This document shows positions 35,727 to 47,078 of a stretch of DNA of 64,000 nucleotides, piece by piece. Under the pieces are notes generated by a model, which saw nothing but the letters and a program-made list of their open reading frames with translations, was not told where the DNA came from and ran no database searches. Source of the DNA: Trichopria drosophilae. Taxonomy: Eukaryota; Arthropoda; Insecta; Hymenoptera; Diapriidae. The stretch is taken from contig CM059585.1 of NCBI GenBank assembly GCA_030407085.1, positions 11,649,001-11,713,000 of the forward strand, written 5' to 3'. A program made the position numbers and the translations under genes. Within the stretch, counting starts at the first letter, position 1; the number at the start of each line of letters is the position of its first letter.

Positions 35727-36613
35727 TACGTTGGTACCCAACTCACCCTTTCATAACTCACACATGACCTAGACGTTCTCACTTTCTCCCCTCTCTCTTG
35801 TTCATCCACTTCTATATCTCTTTCCCTCAAACCCTCCCATTTATTCTCTCCTCAAAGCTTCCTCACTCATACCTCCTCTCCATAAATAATTCCCCCTCTC
35901 AACACTCTCTCTTGTCCATTCACTCCTATTATTCTCTCTTTCATCCTTCCTTTTCTCCAACATGCATTTCATACCCAGCTCCTCCTCCTTTCTCCAGTTT
36001 TTCCTCAAACCTTCCCGCCCTCCATCCCACTTCCACCCTCAATTTATTTCTTTTCAATTCTTCTCTCACTATATACCCCGGTGTTACTCTTTCCAGCCCT
36101 AAAATCCACTTGAGGTATTTTTCTTGCAGCCCTTCCACCTCCTTCCATTCTTTGTATCCCCATATCTCAACTCCATAAAATAAAATCCCTTTCACTATAC
36201 TGTCAAACAGTTTTAACCTCCACCTTACATCCCCTGTAAATTTCCTCTCTCCGTAGCTCCATACCCATCCCATTGCCACCCTAGCTTTTCTCACCCTTTC
36301 TCTCACATGTTCTTTTTCCCCTCCAGGCCTAGTTACCACATGCCCTAAATATTTGTATTCCTTCACTTCCTCTATTCGTTCTCTTCCCCACCACTAAAAT
36401 CTTTCCTTCTCCCTCCCTCCCTTATTTTTAAAAACCATCACTTTTGATTTCTCCACACTCAATTCGAGCTAAGTCTAATTCTAACCGAGATTAGTTTTTT
36501 AATATAAAAAAAATTACTTGTAGTTGTAATCTTTTAAGTAAATTTTGAATAGTATCATCTTTTACGTTTGTCGGTTTATAGAGTGTAAATAAACATGAAA
36601 ATTTCATTATTAA

Positions 36614-36945
36614 CCCTTAAAGCGCCCTGGGGGTACTGGGAGACCCCACACATAAATATTACATTTTTTCCCTTCTAAAACTGCACTTTTACAGCATTTT
36701 TTATCTTAAAGAGCTACATTTCAAGAGGCACAAGTTAAATTTTTAGGAAAAAATATTGAAAATTGGCTGAGTTATGATTTTTTTTTGTAAAAAACGTCAC
36801 TTTTATATTTTATTTTTTAGTAATTTTATTGAAACGAAATAACGAAAACTGTCTGCGCAGGACGATATTATCTTCGGATTGGGGTCTCGCACGACCCCCC
36901 ACATGGCACTTTGTGTTATTTTTATATAGGATGGCGCTTTAAGGG
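36614..36945. mobile_element. piggyBac-like MITE (CCCTTAAAGCGCC)
   Basis: Ends CCCTTAAAGCGCCC and GGCGCTTTAAGGG flanked by TTAA on both sides (36610-36613, 36946-36949). Inside, GGGAGACCCCACACA and GGGTCTCGCACGACCCCCC extend the inverted symmetry. TTAA target duplication with a CCC terminus is characteristic of the piggyBac superfamily. Confidence 0.85.
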
Positions 36946-37358
36946 TTAATAAATAACTTCTTACAATTTAATTATCTTTTGTACTCTAGTCATCGCAATA
37001 ACACGAAATGTACAAATATTGTAAGAAAGAATGAAATAAATTATGAATAGGAATAAATTTGATAGTTTTAACGATAATAAAATTAAACAATTATTAAAAA
37101 TGTTCCATGTTAAATTTTGGCACTTAAAATCCGAATTAATTATTAAAAATTCTCTGAAGTGTGTTCTTGAAGTATTTAATTTTTAAATTTAAATTTTTGT
37201 GTATTTACAGTGCCCTCCTCCCAATATTGGCCTCGTCCGTCTTATATGTCGTTTTCAAACCCTCCCAATATTTGTCTAATGAGGGGAAGACATTTTCCCC
37301 CCATATGCGCGTCAAAACCTTTCCTACATCGCGCATGCGTGACGTCGCCACGGAATTA

Positions 37359-37579
37359 AAGTAGGACCTCTCTTATTCTAATTGCCTTTCTTATTCTAAT
37401 TGTCCAGCCTCTCTTATTTTAATCATTCCCCCACTATCACACGAAAAGTCAACGAAAAATATTGTCCACGAATCACAAGCTCGCAAGCAAAGTAAGTGGG
37501 GGTGAGGGGAAAATTAGAATAAGAGAGGTCGGCGCCATCTTGAAAAACTTTACTAATTAGAATAAGAGAGGTCCTACTG
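37359..37579. mobile_element. pogo-like MITE, CTTATTCTAAT family (copy 3)
   Basis: Ends GTAGGACCTCTCTTATTC and GAGAGGTCCTACTG followed by TA. Interior nearly identical to copies at 1491 and 19367. The left CA is altered. Confidence 0.85.
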
Positions 37580-37671
37580 TACCGGTCCGTGAGAAGTGGT
37601 GAAGAACAGCAAGCGAGGGGTAAGGCAAATATTGGGAGGGACCTAATGGCAAATATCGGGGGTAGTAAATA

Positions 37672-37910
37672 CAGTAGTCCTTCCCTTATTCTACCTAATT
37701 TGTCCAGTCAGGCAAGAAGCTTTTACCCTTATTTTTATTTTCCCCTCTCCCCACTACTTAGATTTGCTGTCACACTTTTGTCTCTTTTTCTTTTGTTACG
37801 CATGCGCCGTTATTTGTATTTAGAAAATCCAAATGTCAGTGGGGAGAATGCGTGAGGGGAAATATTAGCATAGGAGAAGAGAACAAATTAGAATAAGGGA
37901 AGGACTACTG
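37672..37910. mobile_element. pogo-like MITE, CAGTAGTCC/CTTATTCTA, uninterrupted copy
   Basis: Ends CAGTAGTCCTTCCCTTATTC and its complement, TA flanks (37670-37671, 37911-37912). It is an uninterrupted, inverted relative of the 35235-35726 copy and preserves the empty site for the nested 35420-35683 MITE. Confidence 0.85.
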
Positions 37911-37943
37911 TATTAGGAAGGCAAATATTGGGGGGCTACTGTA

Positions 37944-38415
37944 TTCAATTTATAGCGTTCAGGACGATGGAACATGTCAGATAAAACCATTAAAATTCAT
38001 AATTTACATAAAAATTTAATCGTAAACATTCAACCATATAAAATTATAAAAAACATCTGTTATTTCTCATCGATACAATTTTTAGTTGCTTTTGATATAG
38101 GGAAAAAAAAGAAATTACTAGTGGTTTTTATGATCGTCATCAATAATGCAAAAAAATAGTAAGAGTTATAATACTAAAATAGGGTAAAAAAAGTCAAATT
38201 AATAAAAAAAAAAAAGGGTTTGTATTTTAAAATTACAAATTATCTATTTACGATAAAAAAAAAACAAAGATAATTTCTTAATTAAATGTATTATTAAAGG
38301 TACTAATTGGATTCATTCATGCATTTAAATGTTTTTATAACTTGTGTTTCGTGTTTGTAATATCCAAGTAATCGAAAATGGATTGAGAGTGGGATTCAGA
38401 AGGATTCAAAAAGAT
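37944..38415. other. AT-rich Miga intron sequence
   Basis: No element or gene recognised; several homopolymer A runs. Confidence 0.5.
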
Positions 38416-38666
38416 ATCAGCCCAGGTTGACCCGTTTTTTAAGTCGATTTAGAGTCAACTCAACAGAAATCGGTCAATATTGGGTCGAATTAATGTCGAC
38501 CTATACAAAACCGATCGGTCAATTGTCGGTCAATATTCGGACAATTTTTTGCATAAATCTTCGGTCAATTTTCTAAAATCTACCAATTACATTTAAAAGA
38601 CCGATTCCATTTCAAATCGGGCAGGGGTAAAATGTTGACATCTCGAAAATTGTTTTCCATGCAATA

Positions 38667-38928
38667 CAGTGTCCCTCCCCTTATTTTAACTCCTATTATT
38701 TTAACTGCGTCCTTTATTTTAACTTTCTTTCGTCCCTTATTTTAACTTCTTCCCCTCGTGAGTTCCCCCACCATTTGCCATTTGAAAGTGTTCAAAAGAC
38801 GCCAGTAAATCTCCTCTCTCTGTTTTTATTCTCTCATACTGCCAGTGGTGAGGATGAGGGGAAGCGGTAAAATAAGGGAAGAAGCAGCCATTTTCCTTGA
38901 CTCGAAAAGTTAAAATGGAGGGCCACTG
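38667..38928. mobile_element. pogo-like MITE, CTTATTTTAAC family (solo copy)
   Basis: Ends CAGTGTCCCTCCCCTTATTT and AAAATGGAGGGCCACTG with TA flanks (38665-38666, 38929-38930). Inverse orientation relative to 8432-9011. TTATTTTAACT is iterated four times in the left 100 bp. Inserted in the left arm of the 38.4-41.8 kb palindrome. Confidence 0.9.
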
Positions 38929-40313
38929 TATGTTGGTCCTTAGGGCCAATAAGGACACCCATATTTTTTTGTTTCAAGAAAATATTTTTCAGAGTTATGC
39001 GCAATTTAAAATCAGGAACGAAAATAAAAAAAATAGGGTATAAAACTTTTTGAAAATGCTGTATTTTCTAAAGTTTTTAATATTTCACTACTATTTCTCA
39101 TGCATATGATTGTGTTATTGGTATTTTATCGATATCCAATAATGGAATTGAAAAAAATTGAAAAATAACAAAATGGCGACCATTTTTAGAAAAAACTAAA
39201 AAGTCAATTTTCTAAAAAACATCATCTTTTTTTTCTTACATTTTTTTTACAGAGTTGTGTTATGTGCGCTAAAAGGCTCTACTCGGCTACAGATTTTTTT
39301 TTTAAATTTAAAGTAGAATTTTTTTCAATATAGGACATATTTCGGTTTATCTAAATTATTTCAAAAAAGGAATACGTCAAATACGTGACATGCAATAACC
39401 CGACATCTCAAAAACCCGATACTTCAACAAACCGACATTTCTATGACTATTGCCGTATCAGTTTCTTTTCAGTTTTTTGTTATATATTGTCAAGTTTTCG
39501 ATGTACTAGGTTTGCACTGAGAAAAGTGTATTTTATCAGTTACTATCCCTTAGCTTTTAAAAAGTGTATTATAGCCCTTAAAAGGAATATTATAACTAGT
39601 AAAATCCTCCGTCTTTCAGCATTTGTTTTTGACAGGTTATACGAAACTGTATTAAACTCTCCTATTTTAAAAGAATGCTTTATTATGACTAAAAGAAGGC
39701 ATTTTTAATATTTTAATTTGCTAGATAAATTTCCAAAAACAAAAATTGCTTTTAGTTAAAGAGAAAAGGCTAAAATAAACTGACATATTGGTTAGAATAA
39801 TCTAAAATCTTCGTCTTTTAACAGGTAATAGAAAGATGGCATCTTTTACGGGGCATAAGAATTCTAATACTGGGTAAAAAAAAACACTTTTCTCTGTGTG
39901 AACATGTTGGGTTTTTTAGGTGCCGGGTTTTTGGCGTGTCGGGTTTTTGGTATGCTGCCTTATTATCTTTGTCTCAAATATGTTCTTAATATAATATTTT
40001 TCAATACACTAGTAACTTTTTAATTTCAAATTTAACGCAATTCACGGCATACCTTTTTCTTTGTGTAGTTAATTTGGCTCAAAAACCGGACTCCTAAAAA
40101 ATTTCATACTTCAACGACCTGACAATTCAAAAACTCGTCAATATGTATATGAAAAATCACTTGAAAGAAACCGATACGTCAAAAGTCATGAAAATGTCGG
40201 ATTTTTGAGATGTCGGGTTATTGCATGTCACGTTTTTGACGTATTCCATTTTTGAAATAATTTAGATAAAACGAAATATGTCCTATCCTGAAAAAATTTC
40301 TACTTTAAATTAA

Positions 40314-40979
40314 GGTGTTTAGACCCCAGAATATCATATGTTGACGAAAAATATTTAATAACGTTTCCAAGAATTTAATTTGCATTATTAATAATATTGT
40401 TGAAAAGTGAAATCATTATTCTTGTTGAAAACAAAATTTAATTGTACAAAAATAATTTGTTAAGTCACTTTTGTAATTGATTCAAATTATTTCTTTTCCG
40501 CTGTTGAAAATTTTTTAAAAATGAACGGATTTTAACGAATGACGGCTTATTTTTTAGAGTAAAAGATTCTCTACAACTTTACCGCATAAGTTTTTAAAGA
40601 TTCTTTGTCTGATCATGAAAATTACTAAAAATTCGTTAAAAGTAGCAGTTCTTTTTTGAAATAAATAAACATAATTTATCGTTGGCTTCAGAAATTTTAA
40701 AATACCTACGGAAAAGTTGTAGAGAATTTTTTACTCTAAAAAATAAGCCGCCATACGTTAAAATCCGTTCTTTTTTAAAAAATTCTTAACAGCGGAGAAG
40801 AAAAAATTTGAAAAAATAACAAAAGTGGCTTAACAAATTATTGTTGCACATTTAAATTTTTTGTTCCAGAAGAAAAATGCTGTAACTTTTCAACAATATC
40901 TTTCATAATGGAAATTAAATTCTTCGAAACGTTATTAAATAGTTTTCGTCAACATATGATATTCTGGGGTCTAACTACC
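40314..40979. mobile_element. TTAA-flanked foldback MITE
   Basis: Ends GGTGTTTAGACCCCAGAATA and GGGGTCTAACTACC, flanked by TTAA (40310-40313, 40980-40983). Long inverted arms include ATCATATGTTGACG and TTTAACG/CGTTAAA around a central palindrome. Inserted in the right arm of the larger palindrome. Confidence 0.88.
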
Positions 40980-41789
40980 TTAAAAACAAACAAAAATTCT
41001 GCAGCCGAGTAGCGTCTTTTAGCGCACGTGATACTACTCAGATATTGTGACTAATATTACCAGTAATCTATAAACAAAAATATAAGAAAAAAAAGATGAT
41101 GTTTTTGAGAAAATTGACTATATAGTTTTTTTCGAAAAATGGACGCCATTTTGTTATTTTTCAATTTTTGTCAATTTCATTATTAGATATCAATAAAGTA
41201 CCAACAACACAGTCATATGCACGAGGAAAAATAGTAAAATATTAAAAACTTTAGAACATACACCATTTTTCAAAAGTTTTATACTCTATTTTTTTGGATT
41301 TTCGTTCCTGATTTTAAAATGCGTATAACTCTGAAAAAAATTCGTTTTCTTAAAACCAAAAAGTACGGGTCTCCTTATTTGCCCTAAAGAACAACATATT
41401 TCATGGAAAACAATTTGTCAGGAGTCAACATTTTACCCCTGCCTGATTTGAAATTGAATCGGTCAAAAGTCTATTGAAAATCGACCAATGAAAATTTAGC
41501 GTCGACTCACGGAATTTTCCCACATCTACTGATTATCGACTAAATAAAATAAATACCTTTCGATAAACTTTCGATATTCGATCAACGTTGTAAAAGACAA
41601 CTGAAAATCGACTGATGAAAGTTTGACGTCGACAACAAAAAGTACCTTTCGGTCAATTTTTGGTAGACAATCGAAAAAGTCGACCGAAAGGTAACTAAAA
41701 ATATCTCCGGCCCTCAGTCAATTTTGAGTCAATTCTTTGCACAAATCGATCGTCGATTGTCGGTCCAATTTCCGTCGACTCGGGCCAAT

Positions 41790-42407
41790 AGGGAAATCGT
41801 GATTTGTCCAAATCTTATCCTTGGGAATCCAAAAATAATTTATGAAAATATTGAATTCTGCCGAATGCAGAAAATAGGACTCATGTTAATCCCAAACTAC
41901 CCACTTGAATAAAAAAATACCATCGAAAATAGAAATAACGGTGAATGCTACGAATTCCAAAAAGTAGAATACCAATCTCTGCGAATCCAGTTCAATAAAA
42001 AAAAAATCTGAATTTATAACATGAAACGAAAGTTATAAAGACTAAACCCAGTAAAAGAAAAGGAATTGAAAGGACCAATTTGAAAACTGTCAAAAAAGAA
42101 ATTTAAAGGAATTCAATTTAGTTTCCTCTGCATATTTTTTGACAATTCAATCCCTTTTTGTTTACTGTGAATATTTTGACACTTACATGAAACTAATTAG
42201 TACTTTTATAAAATATCTTTTTCAATCAATTTTTATATTTTCTTCTATTTTTGTATCTTTTTGGCCCAATGGCACTCTTAATCATCTCTGAGACAATCTT
42301 TCAGTCATTCTTGAACCAAAAATGTTGACTGAAAGTCGCCTGACGAAAGTGCAGATAACATTTTGAAAAATTGTATTGTTATTTGTAGGATTTTAATGAA
42401 TAATTAC
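41790..42407. other. Miga intron sequence between palindrome and exon
   Basis: AT-rich; no element or gene recognised. A few scattered GGAATTC-like words only. Confidence 0.45.
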
Positions 42408-42662
42408 CGTCTCGCGGAAGCTCGCCGAGATCCACCTGTTCTGGAGAATCGCCTTGATGGATGAGGGTGGTTTGTCAACCTCGTCGAAAGCGTCGAGGAG
42501 AATGAAGTCGATGAGTACGTCGTAAAAATTAATGCACTTCACCCCCCGGGCGAGAAGTTCCTCCTGCATCGTGGCGTGATTGCCGGCCTCGTGCAAAAAG
42601 TCTAGCATGCGCTCGTAATGGGTCAAGTAGTCTTTGGGGTCCTGGCACAGAGACAAGCGTTT
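42408..42662 (-). CDS. Miga: Mitoguardin (Miga), penultimate exon
   Basis: 255 nt, phase 0 at both ends (acceptor AG 42664-42663, donor GT 42407-42406). Encodes KRLSLCQDPKDYLTHYERML, then NHATMQEELLARGVKCINFY, DVLIDFILLDAFDEVDKPPS and NRWISASFRET. This is the most conserved block of the family: the NFYDVxxDFILLDAF and PPSS...NRW signature. GC content is higher than the surrounding intron. Confidence 0.94.
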
Positions 42663-42929
42663 CTACAATACTCTTTCAATACCTCCATTGTCGATGGAAA
42701 TGAGAAAACCGTGAATTGTAAACCAAAAAAGAAATAAAAGCCGTTTGTAAGGCGCCTAATTGGATTTTTATGGGCCTCCAAATCCTCGTAAAATTGAGAT
42801 TTCAATTTCTTGCGCGAAGTCATTTGTAATCGTTGAAATTGACAGGTAGAGATATTTTGGTTTACTATTCACAACATATTTTATCGTTTCTAAAATATAC
42901 GTTTATAACACAGAAAAATATTTTCTTAA

Positions 42930-43767
42930 CCCTTTCAGCCACTCATTTTTCCAGCGATAGTATTTTCTTTTCATTAAGTATATCGATGCTTTTGAAGTTG
43001 ATGACTACGAATGCCGTGTCAGATTTTCAAATTTCAAAATGGCGCATCTAATATGGCCGACAAAAATATTGAAAAATAAAAGAACTTTTTTATAAATAGC
43101 GTTTCTTTTAAATACAAGGTTGTCAAATTTTCTTTTTTACATGATTTGATTTTGGTACTTTTGGAGTATATGATCCGTTAAACAAATTCTTGGAATTAAC
43201 AAGAATTCAAGTCGATCGCAGACAAACCATTAAATATCCTGCCGTAACAAAATGTCGGTTAGGTGTTTATAGTATAAGTTTATTTAGGTGACTCTTTGAT
43301 ACTCACTAAGAAACACAGAGCTTATGAAGACGTTCAAGAGACATATTTTCTTAATCCAATAGCACTTGTTATAATGACATATAATATTGCCATTTTAAAT
43401 TTTCAAAATCAGTCACCAAACTCAACGTCAAGAAACCCCATGTACTAATATCAGGAAAAACTACTTTTTCAACATTTTTGTCTGCCATATTGGATCCCCC
43501 ATTCTGAATTATAAAATCACATCTCATTCGTAAACAGTAATCTCGAAACATTTATTCCAAATGTCAAAAATGATAATACTTCGTCCTTACACGAATTTCT
43601 TATGAAAAATAAGGTTTTTAGTACCAGTGTAGTAGAATTATGCAATATGCTTATTTTTTTAACGCGTTTTGGAATTTTAAGAAGGCCCAAAACAACAAAA
43701 TCGAAAATTTCTCATGAATGTTCAAAAATCATGGTGGATCACTGGTGTCCGCCTGCGACTGAAGGGG
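42930..43767. mobile_element. TTAACCC element carrying ATGGCGG modules
   Basis: Ends CCCTTTCAGCC (42930) and CTGAAGGGG (43767), each with TTAA outside (42926-42929, 43768-43771). It contains a plus-oriented ATGGCGG unit at about 43000-43060 and inverted units at about 43380-43500. piggyBac-like by target site and terminus; non-coding. Confidence 0.75.
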
Positions 43768-44021
43768 TTAATAAATATACCAAACTTTTCTGAAGTCAAT
43801 GCTTCAAAAATATACTTTTTTACCTATCTAAATAGTTTTCGAAATGATTTTTTTGTTCGTTTCGACCATATTTGGGAAAAATTTTAATATGATTTAGTTA
43901 TGATTAGAAAACTCAACCTCACAGTTTTATTAAATGAATTTCAAAAGTGACTAATTCATTCAACAAATACTAACAATTATCAGCAACAACTAAGTTGTAA
44001 AAGAATTCTATCTATGTTTAG

Positions 44022-44378
44022 GCATTTTCCCATAATACCGGTTTTCACTCACCCATACAAATTAATAAACATAAAGACCTAATTACAGATTACAAATTCA
44101 AACTTTTAAAACTAGAGATACAAGATATTATAGAAGAAATTACGATTCTAAAAGCACAAAAATTACATATATGGAGAACAATAATCCAAAAATTACCAGC
44201 CTCTATTTACGAAAAATACTTTTTTAGTGAAGATACTCAGTTCAATCTCAAATTAAGTTACCACAAATCAAAATTAATAAATAAATTCTACAAAATCAAA
44301 GAACATTTCACTTACGAAAGAGTCAGAAAAGAAAGAAAGATTCATTTATGTTTAGGCATGGTTACACCATGTGTTTAG
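44022..44378 (+). other. Unassigned 118-codon open frame without ATG start
   Basis: Open from just after TTTAG (44017-44021) to TAG at 44376. It is rich in K, I and L, with a helical-looking stretch (KFKLLKLEIQDIIEEITILK) and then LPASIYEKYFF. The preceding TTTAG could be a splice acceptor, so it may be an exon or the relic of an element ORF. I recognise no family. It lies inside a Miga intron on the opposite strand. Confidence 0.3.
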
Positions 44379-44379
44379 G

Positions 44380-45130
44380 CAGATTTTTTTGTCCGCTTTT
44401 TTTTTATTAAACACATATTATACAAATATACGCATACCTATAACATGGTATAGGTCTCTGCTAACTGTTAGTAAAGAAACTAAGTTGATTCATTCACCAA
44501 AAAATATTTTATCAGCCATTTAGTAAAATGATGGTATTTTTAAAAAAATATATATTGTGTTTTGGACACCCTTCAAAGGAAAACACCACAGAAATAACAA
44601 AATATTTATTTTCGAAGCTAAAACAAAGATCATTGGCCGCTAATCAACAATACTTATTAATTCGTAACAAATAGCGTTAACTCGATTGTTTTCATAATTT
44701 AATGATTTTTTCGGTATCGACAAAAAGATATTGCAGCTTTTCTTAAACATATGCATTTAACCCAAAAAAATCGCAAAATACAGTGACAAAATTGCAATTA
44801 AACACTTGGATTTTTTATTTATCGTATGTCAACAATAATATGAAAACATTTTTCTGTTTATTTCTTGGAAATTATTGTTTGACTCTCAATTAGTAAGCAA
44901 TGGCGGGTTTTTGTTTCGGTATAATCACGAGAACTTATTGTCAACTAGACACGTTTCATAATAAACAGATCAGTAACATGTGTTCTAAACTAGTTTTTAT
45001 ATTATTTTCAATTGTAAATTCGATTTCAATCTTTTGTAATTTACTTCCTTGATTTATTTGTATAATTTATGAAGGTTTCTTTAGCACGAATGATTGTCTT
45101 TCATCCGAGTTATTTGAATGGTGGTACCTA
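44380..45130. other. Miga intron, nothing recognised
   Basis: AT-rich sequence without detectable genes, element ends or tandem structure. Confidence 0.45.
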
Positions 45131-45554
45131 CACTGAAAAAAGTGGGAAGTAAAATTACATTTCAGTAATGTAATTATTTACAACGATTTTCGTGGACAAA
45201 TTACACATTTGTTGTAGTTCTCCAGCGATTTCTGAAGGTGTTTTACCATAAATAAAGTAATATTACAATAAAACTGTAATTTTACAACAAGAATATAGGA
45301 CACAAAAATACCAGTGATAATTATGGTAATTTTCCATCAGAAACTGTAAAAAATTTTACATTGTTTGTGTAATTTTCCTTAGAAAATCACTGTACATTTA
45401 CAAGCTCCACGGAAATTTTACACCGCTTTTCAAAGAAATTTTACATTGAACAGTTTATACTTTACCAGGTATCGGTAACTTTCCTGCGATTATCAGTGGT
45501 ATTTTTGTGTCCTACGATTTTCGTGGTAAATTTACATCAACACTTTTTACAGTG
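45131..45554. mobile_element. CACTG-ended MITE (GTAATTTTAC rich)
   Basis: Ends CACTGAAAAAAGTG and CACTTTTTACAGTG with TA flanks. Interior full of GTAATTTTAC / GTAAAATTAC words; GGACACAAAAATACCAGTGA near 45300 is mirrored near 45500. A small relative of the 4980-7047 element. Confidence 0.75.
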
Positions 45555-45843
45555 TAATGTTACATAGGACTTTCGATACAAATTGGACGTTAATTGATAA
45601 AGAAATTTAATGACAAAGCTACGGGCAGTAGTCCTTCCTTTACTGAAAAAGTTTTCGCTTTTTTCTGCGTTTGGTTTCGTTTAAGTATCTGTATTTAAAA
45701 ATTAGAAAGTGATATCGAAAAATGGACTTGAGATTCTTGAGAAAAGAGTGTACCACAAAACTATAAGAAACTTACATTTCATAACAATATTTAGAAGATA
45801 CCCATAAACTTATGGGGGATAAAAATCAGCGACAAATTTGGTC

Positions 45844-45866
45844 GTTTTGGGACGAAACGGGTTAAT
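45844..45866. repeat. Solitary end of a TTAACCCGTTTCGTCCC element
   Basis: TTTTGGGACGAAACGGGTTAA matches the right end of the 1-1396 foldback. The rest of that copy is not evident. Confidence 0.55.
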
Positions 45867-45879
45867 GACCAAACGGACA

Positions 45880-47078
45880 TTTTTTCATGGAAGTTTTCAA
45901 AGTTTGTCATATATTTTCGGGACTGACAAATTTCTATACCACCCATTTCTAACGTGAAATTTATCGAACATTACGAATCTGTAATTAAAATTTAAGAAAA
46001 ATGCAAATCCAAATCGCTGCGTTCAATTATTTGAACAAAAAGTTGGGATTTTTTTACTACCATTCTGTTTTTAGCAAAAATTTTTAATTAAAATCCCGTA
46101 AGGAGATCTCGGTAAAGTGAAGAAAAAGCGTCCACGGACCTTAAACTTTAAAATGTATGGGCTAGAATTATTAATTTCATGAAATGTACATCCAATATGG
46201 AGGCTTGCAGTAAAAATGTTGACATTGTTTCGTTTTTTTTTTTTTAAATGGCGATTTCAAAATAAGATTTTCTTGCATAACTTGACATCTTAAGACATGC
46301 AACGTCCTTGATAACAAATTTATTATTCAACTTTATAAATTCAAAGTACCGGACCCAAAATTCGTGATCGTCAGACCAACAGCACTTATATACCATTATT
46401 AGGTATCAACATTTTTCATTTTATTTTTTTTATTTATTTATTTATTTAACGGGCAGAATCGCACTTTTACTAAGTTTTTGCCATATAATTCGTAACATTT
46501 GCGAGAGCGGCAGATCGACTTCGTAGATGGCGCCATACTTCACATTTGTGTATGAAATGTAGGAACTGCAGGAACCTACACCAAGTACAGCAGAAATTGA
46601 AAAGAAATTAGAATGTTTTCCTCCATTTTGGGTTCGCCATTTTAAATATATAATTTCGATTAATAAATTTGTTATGCGGGATGTTATTTTACCTCAAGGT
46701 TACACGTTGTGCAAGAAAATCTTGTTCTGGAATCATTATTTTCGGAAATAACGAAATAATACCAATATTTTTACAGTAAGCCGCCATTTTGGATATAGAT
46801 ATCGTGAAATTAAAAATTTTGGCACGTACATTTTGAAGTTTAAGGTCCAAGGACGAATTTTGTTTACTTTACCGAGAACTCTTTGTCCAATTTCAATGAG
46901 AAAATCATGCGGGAAAAAATGTCAGTAAAAAATACCCGACTTTTTTAAAAATAATCGAATGCAGTAATTTGTATTTGTATTTTTCTTAAATTCTAAACGC
47001 AGATTCGTAATGTTCGATCAATTTCGCGTCAGAAATGAGTGATGTAGAATTTTTTCAATCACAGAAATATATGACAAA
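45880..47078. mobile_element. 1.2-kb palindromic element
   Basis: Left part 45890-46430 and right part 46640-47078 are diverged inverted repeats (TGACAAATTTCTAT..., TTCGTAATGTTCGATCAATT, GGACCTTAAACTT and complements; CGCCATTTTGGATAT versus ATCCAATATGGAGGC). The loop carries a run of TTTATTTATTTA. Non-coding. Confidence 0.7.

Larger units (their letters stand above)
34800..36480 (-). mobile_element. Purine-rich LINE, 3' half, with (GA)n tail
   Basis: Minus-strand frames. 36366-35941 encodes EYKYLGHVVTRPGGEKEHVR, VWSYGERKFTGDVRW and VEIWGYKEWKEVEG, the post-RT region. The frame resumes left of the nested MITEs with RIARWRCGNEERGNRYW and a CRLC...EH zinc-knuckle-like end near 35010-34960. The 3' end is a (GA)n run (CT on the plus strand, 34809-34855). 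I associate this LINE type with hymenopteran genomes. Split by MITEs at 35119-35726; inactive. CT-rich plus-strand ORFs here are shadows. Confidence 0.85.
37208..37941. mobile_element. pogo-like MITE, CCAATATTGG family, with two nested MITEs
   Basis: Left end CAGTGCCCTCCTCCCAATAT (37208), right end AATATTGGGGGGCTACTG (37941), TA flanks. The motif CAAATATTGGG / CCCAATATTTG is iterated. The element is interrupted by the 37359-37579 and 37672-37910 MITEs. Confidence 0.78.
38420..41788. mobile_element. 3.4-kb palindromic element with nested insertions
   Basis: Arms: 38420-39430 on the left and, inverted, 40190-40310 plus 40985-41788 on the right. Shared landmarks include GGCAGGGGTAAAATGTTGAC, GAAAATTGACT / AGTCAATTTTC and GCAATAACCCGACATCTC with its complement. 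Termini are near CCCAGGTTGACC (38422) and GGTCCAATTTCCGTCGAC (41763). Outer ends carry repeated TCGGTCAATTTT units. A pogo-like MITE sits in the left arm and a TTAA foldback in the right arm. The loop 39430-40190 has no coding potential. Confidence 0.8.

Noticed and set aside
34955..36178. Serine/leucine/proline-rich plus-strand ORFs
   Set aside because: Shadows of the purine-rich LINE on the minus strand and the (CT)n tract.
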